Counted from the first letter of the stretch, positions 1 through 7,870 are shown. The stretch: DNA of 9,029 nt from an uncultured Bacteroidota bacterium (GCA_946479615.1 CAMLGR010000172.1:1-9029), one strand, 5' to 3'. A program made the numbers and translations. The notes: generated by a model from the sequence alone, not told the origin.

Positions 1-69
1 TTTTAAATAGCTAGACATATACAAGCAGTTTTAGTTTTTAGCAAGCAAGCACAGAGTTAGGCAAAACGT

Positions 70-103
70 GGGGTTGCCTGTTGACGGCAACCCCTTTTGC
101 TTT
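70..103 (+). terminator. Rho-independent terminator of an upstream unit
   Basis: A perfect 9-bp stem, GGGGTTGCC (70-78) paired with GGCAACCCC (86-94), encloses a 7-base loop and is followed at once by TTTTGCTTT. GC-rich stem plus T-rich tail is the classic intrinsic terminator layout on the plus strand. It most likely ends the transcript of the gene before this window. It could also partly attenuate read-through into the GH2 operon. A weaker T run (GTTTTGC) on the minus strand makes reverse function possible but less likely. Confidence 0.88.
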
Positions 104-146
104 ACTTGTGCCGACAGACTTAACAAACTCCAATAAATTTTACTCA

Positions 147-180
147 TTTCCGGCTGTTCACACAGTCATCGGTATTTTTT
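147..180 (+). promoter_or_regulatory. Possible weak Bacteroidota-type promoter
   Basis: TATTTTTT at 173-180 matches 7 of 8 positions of the Bacteroidota -7 consensus TAnnTTTG. TTTC at 147-150, 22 bases upstream, is a 3-of-4 match to the -33 TTTG element, with a gap slightly longer than usual. Transcription would start near 187 and leave a leader of about 25 bases before ATG 211. The main support is context: a terminator upstream and a new gene downstream imply a promoter between them. AT-rich DNA yields such matches by chance, so this is a candidate only. Confidence 0.22.
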
Positions 181-210
181 ATTGTTCAAGATTTAAATTT
201 ATTGTTTGAG

Positions 211-3200
211 ATGAGAGTTAAACGCCTGGTATTAATCATATGCATTGTAATATTTTATATTCATGCTTCTTCACAAATCAAAACAATTCCCGTCCCTGTC
301 AATAAAATATGGGAAAGAGCGGTCATTGTTCCCGCCACTTCCTTTACACAAGGTGTAAAACAGTCAGTTATTTCTCTTAAGGGCACCTGGAAGATCACAA
401 CTACACCTCCCTCGGATTTCTGGAAAAATGAAACAGATTTTTCTTCCTGGAAAGATATTCCTGTACCCGCCCAAATAGATATGCAGGGCATTCGCACACA
501 GGCAGGAAAAGAATTTGCCTATAAAACAAGAATAAAAATCCCATCCGATTATTCCGGTAAAAGAATATTCCTTCGTTTCGAAGGTGTATCCGGTATTGCC
601 AAAGCTTATATTAATGGCTCTTTTTTAAGAGAACATTTCGGAGGATTTAATATATGGACCTGCGACATCACGGATTTTGTAAAACCAGGTGATGAAGCAT
701 TACTGACCTTAGGTGTTACTGATCCTCCTGTTGAAAAAGTTACGTCAGGATTTGATGCAGGAGGTGTTATCCGTGATGTAAAGCTCATGGCAGTAGCGAA
801 CGATTATTTATATCGCTTTAATGTAGAAACGGATTTTGACAGCCAATATAAGAATGGTACCATGAAAGTATGGCTGGGTGCACATTTTAATAAAAATCAA
901 AAAGCAAGTATTCGTTTACGATTAAAAGATCCAAAAGGAAATGCAGTTGTGATAAGCCCTGCATCATATGATCTTTCAAAAAGTAATGATGAGGTCATCC
1001 TTCAGGTACCTGTTTCCTCTCCGGTAAAATGGGATGCGGAGCATCCGGAACTATATACACTCGAAGTCAGTGTAATGGATGGAAATACTGTCGCACAAAC
1101 AGTCATTAAGAAAGTAGGATTCCGTAAGATCGAATTACGCGGTACCAAAATGTTTATTAATGGCAATGAGATTAAATTACGTGGAGCTGGAAGATTTGAC
1201 AGTGATCCGGTCTATGGTCGTTACCTGTCTGATGAAGAATCATGGAAAGAAGTGCAGATGTTGAAGAATGCTAACCTGAATTTTGTTCGACCTTCATGTT
1301 ATCCTGCTACAGAAGCATATCTCGAAGCCTGCGATAAATTAGGACTATATGTACAGGTAGAAAATTCAGTTACATTTTGCAGAAGTGCGCAGAAGGATGC
1401 CGCATTGGCACCTCTTTTTCTCAGCCAGATGGCTGAAATGATTGAAACAGTACGCACACATCCGGCAATCATTATTTATGAATTAGCGAATGAGACGGGT
1501 TATGGTGTCAATATCGGTACTTCTTATAGATATACAAAAGCAGAAGATCCGACACGTCCTGTTATTTATAGCTGGTCGCAAAGTGTGCCGGCCGGTGAAC
1601 CATGGCCGTATGATATATTCAGTTATCACTATCCCGATTGGGATGTTGATCTCGGTAAGGCAGGCGTAGCTGTTTTCAATAGCCGGCAGGCAAGACCATT
1701 ACCTGTAGGAATGCCGATCCTTCATGATGAATATGCGCATGGATCTTCTTATTACCAGGAACCATTGGCAAGAGATCCTGACATGAGAGAATCATGGGGA
1801 AAGAGCTTGAAAGTATTCTGGGAAAAAATGTTTACAACAGAAGGATGCCTGGGCGGATCTATGTGGGCAATCATTGATGAAAATGCCGGTGGTGCATGGG
1901 CCTACGAGTGGGGAGCCATTGATCTGTGGCGCAGAGAAAGACCAGAGTACTGGCATTTCAGGAAGGCATATTCTCCTATACGTGTAAAAGATGAACCAGT
2001 TAATAACCCCGGCTCCGGTAAAGCATTATTCATACCCGTAAAGAACTGGTATGATCATACCAACTTTAATGAACTGACTATACAATGGACAGTTGGTAAT
2101 CAATCAGGTAAGATAAAAGGGCCTGCTATAAAGCCACATAGTGAAGGGATAGTACAAATTCCTGCACACAGTTGGAAAAACGGCGAAGTAGTTAATCTTA
2201 AGTTCTATGATATTTATAATAAACTTATCGATGAATTCAGTTTGCCAATTGGCAGCGAGACAATCGCATTCGCAGATATAAAGGGGCCAATGCCTTCCTT
2301 TAAACAGGATGACAAAAAAATATCTGTTACAGGAAAAGATTTTGAAATTGTATTTAGGAAGTCAGATGGGTTAATTGAAACAGGTATATACAAAGGGAAA
2401 CAGGTAATCAAAGGCGGACCTTATTTCAATCTTATAGGTGGGGAACTTGGAACATGGAAGCTACGTAATATGTATATTAAGCCCGCCGATAAGGACGCAG
2501 TGGTGGTAACAATTGCCGGTGCTTATGATTCTACCGAAGTCACATTTGATGTAACTATCGACGGTACAGGATTGATCAATACCGAATATACATTGGGCAG
2601 GTTTCATGTACCAGTACCATTGCCAAGAAAAATTCCCTGGAATAATCAGGATGCAGGAGGTTTTGAAGAAGTAGGAGTATATTATTTACTCACTGGTGAT
2701 GTAGATAAATTATCGTGGAAACGCCATGGCTTATGGTCGGTTTACCCGGCTGATCATATTGGCCGTATCGAAGGCACAGCCAACCGGTATGGTACAGGTC
2801 CCCCAAAAATATTTGGTAAAAAACCAATGATACCATGGTATCAGGATGAAAGGGACTTTAGTGTATTTGGTCAATATGATATTGGTGGCAGAGGTACAAA
2901 TGATTTTCGCAGTATGAGGGAAAATATTTTCTATGCTTCAGCAATAGCTTCAAAAGATAATGTACAGGTAAGAGTAGAATCAAATGGCACACATGCAGTA
3001 AGAATGGAAGTAAAACAGGATAAATCCGGATGGATTGATAATACTGATCCTGTTGTAAAATATACCGGCTCTTGGGAACCGGCCGCTGACAGTCTTGACT
3101 TTTATGGAACAAAAGAAACCCGGAGTACTAAGGCGGATGATTATGTAGAATATACATTCACTGGTCCAGGTATCGCCTGGATAGGTTCCAAAGGAAGGGC

Positions 3201-3594
3201 ATTTGGTACAGCCGATGTATATATCGATGGAAAACTTGACGCAGCAGATCTGAATTTTACCAACCGCGGAGGCGGTGCCATGCCCCAGGCAGTAATTTAT
3301 AGTAAAGAGGGATTGCCCAATGGTACGCATACTATTAAAATAGTAGCCAAACAAGCACCACAATTTCCAGGGGCACGGCCGAGAAATAATAATAACAATG
3401 CTCCAAGACCAGTCAGTGTTCCACTTGATGCATTCCAGGTATTAGATGGGAAAGCGGGCAGCGAAGTGAAGCTGATCATTAATAATCTGTGGAACCACAG
3501 TAAGCTGGGGTTAGGAAATTATATGAAAGATCCAATCCTGATTGGCTCGCAATACAGGAATAATGTATCGTTCAGATTAATGGATGTAAAGTAA
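211..3594 (+). CDS. Secreted glycoside hydrolase family 2 enzyme (beta-galactosidase-like)
   Basis: A retaining exo-beta-glycosidase of the GH2 fold, probably periplasmic, likely trimming galacto-oligosaccharides. From ATG 211 it has 1127 residues. Residues 1-22 are a signal peptide (MRVKR, a hydrophobic run, then ASSQ). Next come a sugar-binding jelly roll (about 55-195), an Ig-like sandwich (about 198-305), a TIM barrel (about 308-595), and a beta-sandwich resembling the beta-galactosidase small-chain domain (about 700-940, resuming about 1083-1126). Acid/base Glu428 sits in ELANETG and nucleophile Glu507 in ILHDEYAHG, close to ILCEYAH of E. coli LacZ. A lectin-like module (about 948-1078) interrupts the last domain. 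The usual RxSHYP motif reads RPSCYP (Cys363), so substrate is uncertain; other beta-glycosides are possible. An in-frame TTG at 202 would add three residues; ATG 211 gives the more typical signal peptide. The stop lies 5 bases before the next gene. Confidence 0.93.
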   Translation: MRVKRLVLIICIVIFYIHASSQIKTIPVPVNKIWERAVIVPATSFTQGVKQSVISLKGTWKITTTPPSDFWKNETDFSSWKDIPVPAQIDMQGIRTQAGKEFAYKTRIKIPSDYSGKRIFLRFEGVSGIAKAYINGSFLREHFGGFNIWTCDITDFVKPGDEALLTLGVTDPPVEKVTSGFDAGGVIRDVKLMAVANDYLYRFNVETDFDSQYKNGTMKVWLGAHFNKNQKASIRLRLKDPKGNAVVISPASYDLSKSNDEVILQVPVSSPVKWDAEHPELYTLEVSVMDGNTVAQTVIKKVGFRKIELRGTKMFINGNEIKLRGAGRFDSDPVYGRYLSDEESWKEVQMLKNANLNFVRPSCYPATEAYLEACDKLGLYVQVENSVTFCRSAQKDAALAPLFLSQMAEMIETVRTHPAIIIYELANETGYGVNIGTSYRYTKAEDPTRPVIYSWSQSVPAGEPWPYDIFSYHYPDWDVDLGKAGVAVFNSRQARPLPVGMPILHDEYAHGSSYYQEPLARDPDMRESWGKSLKVFWEKMFTTEGCLGGSMWAIIDENAGGAWAYEWGAIDLWRRERPEYWHFRKAYSPIRVKDEPVNNPGSGKALFIPVKNWYDHTNFNELTIQWTVGNQSGKIKGPAIKPHSEGIVQIPAHSWKNGEVVNLKFYDIYNKLIDEFSLPIGSETIAFADIKGPMPSFKQDDKKISVTGKDFEIVFRKSDGLIETGIYKGKQVIKGGPYFNLIGGELGTWKLRNMYIKPADKDAVVVTIAGAYDSTEVTFDVTIDGTGLINTEYTLGRFHVPVPLPRKIPWNNQDAGGFEEVGVYYLLTGDVDKLSWKRHGLWSVYPADHIGRIEGTANRYGTGPPKIFGKKPMIPWYQDERDFSVFGQYDIGGRGTNDFRSMRENIFYASAIASKDNVQVRVESNGTHAVRMEVKQDKSGWIDNTDPVVKYTGSWEPAADSLDFYGTKETRSTKADDYVEYTFTGPGIAWIGSKGRAFGTADVYIDGKLDAADLNFTNRGGGAMPQAVIYSKEGLPNGTHTIKIVAKQAPQFPGARPRNNNNNAPRPVSVPLDAFQVLDGKAGSEVKLIINNLWNHSKLGLGNYMKDPILIGSQYRNNVSFRLMDVK
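3385..3399 (+). repeat. AAT-type triplet run coding five asparagines
   Basis: Codons AAT AAT AAT AAC AAT encode Asn1059-Asn1063 of the GH2 protein, inside a Pro/Arg/Asn-rich loop (GARPR before, APRPVSV after) of the C-terminal lectin-like module. This is a short in-frame triplet repeat; unit gain or loss would change loop length without shifting the frame. Confidence 0.75.
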
Positions 3595-3599
3595 GAACA

Positions 3600-6224
3600 A
3601 TGAAACTGAGAGCACTTTTAATAATGAGTATTGGCAGTTTACTAGTACCGACGATTATTCAGGCGCAAAAAAAAGCGACGGTAAAAGAAAAAGTTTATCG
3701 TGATAAGAACGGCATCATCCGCTGGACCCATACCAAACAGGAAGTGGCATTGTTTGGAGCCAATTACGCTCTTCCATCAGCTTGTGATTATAGGGCCGCT
3801 GGTTATGTAACCAATGACAGGAAGAAAGTAGTTGATCAGGACATGGCACACTTTGCAAGAATGGGTTGGGATGGTATGCGATTATGCCTTTGGGGTGATT
3901 ATGAGAATACTGATTATGATGGAAATCTATTGAACAATGATCATCTTAATCTACTGGACTATGTCATCTTCAAAGCAAAGGAGAGAGGTATTTATTTTTT
4001 ATTAAGCCCTATTGTTACATATAGTTCACAATGGCCGGATGCTATGCAGGATACGGTCAATGCCAAAGGATTCTCTACCCATTTTAAGAAATCAGAGCTC
4101 GGCACAGATAGCAAAGCTATTGAAGCACAACAAAATTACCTGCGACAGTTGCTGAATCATGTTAATCCCTATACCGGTGTAGCATTGAAAGATGAACCGA
4201 ATATCCTTTTCATTGAAATGATCAATGAGCCATGGCATCATAGTAATGATGTGGCAGGTTCGGTAAAGTATATTAATGCACTGGTGGATGCGGTAAGAAG
4301 TACTGGTTGTAAAAAATTGGTTTTCCATAATCTCAGCCAGGATTTTAACATGGCAGCACCTATGCAGCAATCTAAGATAGAGGGTGCAACTTTCGCATGG
4401 TACCCTTCAGGATTGAATTCAGGAGGCACATTAAGTGGTAATTATTTACCAGTGGTAGATGATTATTCACTTATGCTGAAACCTGAATTAAAACAATTGA
4501 GTCGTATAGTATATGAGTTTGACTCACCTGACCTGCTGACTGGATTTATGTATCCTGCTATGGCACGTACCTTCCGTTCGGTAGGAGCGCAGTTTGCAGC
4601 CATGTTTTCTTATGATATGCTGGCAACTGCTCCTTACAATCTGGGGTGGCAGACTCATTACCTGAATATGGTGTATACACCTGTTAAAGCAATCAGCGCT
4701 ATCATCGCAGGTGAAGTAATGAAGAACATCCCTATGTACACAAAGTATGCAAAGTATCCGGCCAATACCTTATTCGGTCCATTTCATGTTGATTATACAA
4801 ACAATCTCGGTGAAATGGTGACTGATGAGAAGTTTATGTATACTAATAACACTGTTACTAACCCCTCTAGTATATCATCCCTCAGGAAGATTGTTGGGTA
4901 TGGTTCATCGCCCGTAGTAGCATACGAAGGCAAAGGCATTTACTTCCTGGATAAAATAAAAGATGGCGTATGGCGTCTTGAAGTATATCCTGATGCACTA
5001 CAGGTAGATGATCCATTTAAAATGCCAAGCCCCGGTAAAGTAGTGACACGTACGATCAGCCGGGCATGGGCGATGACGATAAACATTCCTTCGTTAACCA
5101 AATCGTTTGTAGTAGAATCGTTGAATCAAGGGAATACATACAGTACAATAGCCAGAGACGGGCAGATCATCATAAAACCTGGTGTATACATATTAAAAGC
5201 TGATAAGAACTTTTCAAACAATGAATTGCCCGCTAAGATCGGACAGGTAAACATGAATGAATTTGAATGCCTGGCTGATCAATCATTGCCATTACAGGTA
5301 ATCGCTGATTATAACCAAGAATATCTTACTGATAAACCTGTTATCATTTCGGCTAATGTATACAGCCAGAAAGATCCGGAATCTGTTACTCTCTATTATA
5401 AAACAGGCAATAGCAATCGTTTCTTCCCTGTTCGTATGCAAAAGGATAAAGGCTATACATATAAGGCGGTTGTTCCTGCTCACAGAATTCCTGAAGGATG
5501 GATTAACTTCTGTATCGTCGTGAAGGATGATACCCAAGCAATCAATTTTCCATCAGGTATTGATAAAAGTCCAGCTGACTGGGATTATTATGGCAGTGCT
5601 ACCTGGACATCCAAAATAGTAAAATCAAATAGTACACCTCTGCGTCTCTTGTATGCAGCAGATGATGCCGGGCAGTTATCATTTACGCGGATCGGCGATG
5701 GCATCCGGACTGGCATTTATAAGATGATTCCTGCTTCCAATACTGGCGAAGCGGCTTTTCACCTGGAACTTCCTTTAAGTTATGATAAGACACTGGATGA
5801 TTATACATTGTCTGTTCCAGTCACGAGCAAGATCAAGGCACGTGATGATATAGCCACCGCTCAATCATTATTGCTTAACGTAAGAGGAGAGAATCAAAAG
5901 CAGGATGCCTATATCACATTGGTAGAAAATGATGGTACCAGCTGGAGCAGCAGGATTGAGCTGAGTAAAGATTGGAAAACTGTCAAAATTCCTTTGGATC
6001 AATTAAAGTCTTCCCGTGGTGTCATGTTGCCTTTAGGTTATCCGGGCAGATGGGATTATTGGTTTACGGCTGCTGATGGCAGAGGCGGCGCCTCAGATCA
6101 TATCCACATGGATAAAGTAGATTGGATACAGCTTTCTGTCAGGCAAAGTAATATGAAGCAGGAAGATGCAAAAGACAATTCATGGATCGACATTACTTCT
6201 GCTATTATTTCATTTGAAAAATAG
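3600..6224 (+). CDS. Secreted clan GH-A glycoside hydrolase, family uncertain (GH5-like)
   Basis: A predicted exported carbohydrate-active enzyme of 874 residues. Residues 1-22 form a signal peptide ending IIQA before QKK. Residues about 45-375 look like a clan GH-A TIM barrel: GMRLCLWGDYEN (92-103), a helix then a strand IYFLLSP (131-137), FIEMINEP (204-211) with probable acid/base Glu210, and IVYEFDS (303-309) with probable nucleophile Glu306. The 96-residue gap between the glutamates suits this clan. A beta domain follows (about 430-535), then an Ig/FN3-like domain (about 563-675) and a jelly-roll-like domain (about 680-850) resembling carbohydrate-binding modules. It starts 5 bases after the GH2 stop and ends 15 bases before the galactanase gene, so it is very likely co-transcribed and probably acts on the same glycan. 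I cannot assign a family: GH5 is the nearest general resemblance; GH147, known from Bacteroides galactan loci, is another candidate. Substrate unknown. No T9SS sorting tail was recognised. Confidence 0.9.
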   Translation: MKLRALLIMSIGSLLVPTIIQAQKKATVKEKVYRDKNGIIRWTHTKQEVALFGANYALPSACDYRAAGYVTNDRKKVVDQDMAHFARMGWDGMRLCLWGDYENTDYDGNLLNNDHLNLLDYVIFKAKERGIYFLLSPIVTYSSQWPDAMQDTVNAKGFSTHFKKSELGTDSKAIEAQQNYLRQLLNHVNPYTGVALKDEPNILFIEMINEPWHHSNDVAGSVKYINALVDAVRSTGCKKLVFHNLSQDFNMAAPMQQSKIEGATFAWYPSGLNSGGTLSGNYLPVVDDYSLMLKPELKQLSRIVYEFDSPDLLTGFMYPAMARTFRSVGAQFAAMFSYDMLATAPYNLGWQTHYLNMVYTPVKAISAIIAGEVMKNIPMYTKYAKYPANTLFGPFHVDYTNNLGEMVTDEKFMYTNNTVTNPSSISSLRKIVGYGSSPVVAYEGKGIYFLDKIKDGVWRLEVYPDALQVDDPFKMPSPGKVVTRTISRAWAMTINIPSLTKSFVVESLNQGNTYSTIARDGQIIIKPGVYILKADKNFSNNELPAKIGQVNMNEFECLADQSLPLQVIADYNQEYLTDKPVIISANVYSQKDPESVTLYYKTGNSNRFFPVRMQKDKGYTYKAVVPAHRIPEGWINFCIVVKDDTQAINFPSGIDKSPADWDYYGSATWTSKIVKSNSTPLRLLYAADDAGQLSFTRIGDGIRTGIYKMIPASNTGEAAFHLELPLSYDKTLDDYTLSVPVTSKIKARDDIATAQSLLLNVRGENQKQDAYITLVENDGTSWSSRIELSKDWKTVKIPLDQLKSSRGVMLPLGYPGRWDYWFTAADGRGGASDHIHMDKVDWIQLSVRQSNMKQEDAKDNSWIDITSAIISFEK

Positions 6225-6239
6225 CTAAACCTTGCTAAT

Positions 6240-7838
6240 ATGAAAAATATCACAAAACTTATTCCCATATTGTTTTTGTTGCTGGTTATTTCCTGTGGAA
6301 AAAAGGGAGGTGGTTCAGGACCTGTTGATCCACCTGTTGACAATAACACTATCAAAAATGCTGGCTTTGAGGCCAATGGTGCCAATCAAAGTCCATCCAA
6401 CTGGTTGACAGAAGGAACCGCTGATGCTGATTTCACGGAAGCAGGCTCTTCATATGGTACGTACGCGCTCACCCATAAAAAGAACAGTAGTTACCAGGTA
6501 TATACTTATCAGAATATCACTGGTCTTGCCAATGGTATTTATACATTGACTGCATGGATACAAAATGGTGGCGGACAAAATGCATGTTATCTTTCTGCCA
6601 AAGAGTATGGCGGTGGTGCTGAGCGCATGACGAGTTTACCTATCACAGGTACCTGGAAAATAGTAACCATCCGTGGCATACAGGTTACTAACGGACAATG
6701 CAAGATCGGTCTTGTATCAGATGCACATGCCAATGAATGGTGCAAGATGGATAACCTCAGTATAGTAAAAGATGATAAGGCATATAGTTTTCTGAAAGGA
6801 GGCGATCTCTCCGAATTAAGTTATATAGAACAAAAAGGAGGAAAGTTCATTGAGAATGGAGTACAGAAAGATTGTTTTGAAATATTAAAGAATAATGGAT
6901 TCAACCTGGCGCGGTTGCGTTTGTATAATGATCCCGGAAACCCTGCCTTTACTCCATCCAACAGGCTTCCTGCCGGCATACAAAATCCAACCGATATTCT
7001 AAGTCTTGCATTAAGAGCGAAAAATGCAGGCATGCAGATACAATTGACATTTCATTACAGTGATTATTGGACCAATGGTGGTACACAAAATAAACCGCAT
7101 GACTGGACAGGCTTAACATATACTCAGCTGAAACAGGCGGTATATGATTTTACATTCAACTTTATGACGCAAATGAAGAACCAGGATACGCCGCCGGAAT
7201 TTGTATCACTGGGTAATGAAACAGCAGGCGGTATACTTTTCCCTGATGGAGATTATAATCATTTCTCTCAAATGACTGAGTTGTTCAATAAAGGATATGA
7301 TGCGGTAAAAGCTGTTTCTCCTGCTTCAAAAGTTATTATTCACCTCGATGATGCCGGCAATCCTTCCAAGTATGATTGGTTCTTCGGGGAATTAAAGAAT
7401 AATGGTATTAAATACGATATCATAGGAGCTTCTTATTATCCTTTCTGGACAAATAAAACCGTGGAACAGATGATGGATTGGGCTACCTATCAATCTAATA
7501 AATTCGATAAAGATATTATGATCATGGAAACAGGATTTAACTGGAATCCTACTCTGCCTAACGGCAGCAATGGGCAATTGACCAATAATGGACCTTATAA
7601 TACAGCTTATCCCAGTTCACAGGAAGGACAAAAGAATTTCCTGTATGATTGTTTCAATGGTATAAAATCCGGGGCGAATGGAAGAGTGATAGGAGATGTT
7701 TATTGGGATCCTGTCATGATCGCTGTACCAGGTGTAGGGTGGGAACTTAATGCGCCCAATGTTGTTTCAAATACCACTTTGTTTGATTTTAGCGGGAATG
7801 CATTACCCTCATTAAAAGCATTTAAGTATAATAATTAG
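6240..7838 (+). CDS. GH53 arabinogalactan endo-beta-1,4-galactanase lipoprotein with N-terminal CBM
   Basis: Cleaves internal beta-1,4-galactosidic bonds of pectic galactan or type I arabinogalactan; the family is essentially monospecific. The 532-residue protein starts with a lipoprotein signal whose lipobox LVISC places lipidated Cys19 before GKKGGGSG, a flexible Gly-rich tether. Residues about 36-178 form a beta-rich module opening NTIKNAGFEANG, typical of CBM4/9- or CBM61-like binding modules. The GH53 barrel spans about 183-530: GGDLSEL (187-193; family GxDvS), LARLRLYNDP (223-232), FHYSDYW (271-277), acid/base Glu327 in SLGNETAGG, nucleophile Glu430 in IMETGF, and GDVYWDP (485-491), where the family usually has YWEP. 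Surface exposure is inferred from its endo action and the Sus paradigm. Fifteen bases separate it from the preceding gene and 32 from the transporter. The start is the only one preceding a good lipoprotein signal. No Shine-Dalgarno is visible. Confidence 0.96.
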   Translation: MKNITKLIPILFLLLVISCGKKGGGSGPVDPPVDNNTIKNAGFEANGANQSPSNWLTEGTADADFTEAGSSYGTYALTHKKNSSYQVYTYQNITGLANGIYTLTAWIQNGGGQNACYLSAKEYGGGAERMTSLPITGTWKIVTIRGIQVTNGQCKIGLVSDAHANEWCKMDNLSIVKDDKAYSFLKGGDLSELSYIEQKGGKFIENGVQKDCFEILKNNGFNLARLRLYNDPGNPAFTPSNRLPAGIQNPTDILSLALRAKNAGMQIQLTFHYSDYWTNGGTQNKPHDWTGLTYTQLKQAVYDFTFNFMTQMKNQDTPPEFVSLGNETAGGILFPDGDYNHFSQMTELFNKGYDAVKAVSPASKVIIHLDDAGNPSKYDWFFGELKNNGIKYDIIGASYYPFWTNKTVEQMMDWATYQSNKFDKDIMIMETGFNWNPTLPNGSNGQLTNNGPYNTAYPSSQEGQKNFLYDCFNGIKSGANGRVIGDVYWDPVMIAVPGVGWELNAPNVVSNTTLFDFSGNALPSLKAFKYNN

Positions 7839-7870
7839 ATAACAGGCAGTTTGTTTAACACCTACAACGC

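Larger units (their letters stand above)
1..210. other. Intergenic leader before the operon
   Basis: No coding region is supported here. All three plus frames meet stop codons within the first 12 bases, so any upstream gene ends before the window. The stretch holds a GCAAGCAAGC tandem (41-50), a strong terminator hairpin (about 70-103), then an AT-rich leader containing a possible weak promoter and two near-identical 10-base direct repeats (181-190 and 201-210) just before the first start codon. No tRNA or known riboswitch was recognised by eye. Confidence 0.7.

Noticed and set aside
41..50. GCAAGCAAGC tandem repeat near the window start
   Set aside because: Just two and a half 4-base units in non-coding sequence; too short to separate from chance.
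202..210. TTG at 202 as start of the GH2 gene (three extra residues)
   Set aside because: ATG 211 gives a canonical signal peptide (MRVKR plus hydrophobic core). No ribosome-binding sequence favours the TTG.
3263..3276. Small inverted repeat ACCGC-GGAG-GCGGT as a hairpin
   Set aside because: Only 5 bp of stem, inside a coding region, with no T run; expected by chance and explained by Gly/Arg codons.
2980..3363. 127-codon open frame on the minus strand inside the GH2 gene
   Set aside because: It is fully antisense to well-supported coding sequence, has a composition unlike a real protein and no recognisable domain.
7839..7870. Gap between the GH53 and transporter genes as a terminator or promoter
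   Set aside because: The 32 bases form no convincing hairpin, and TTTG there lacks a properly spaced TAnnTTTG partner.
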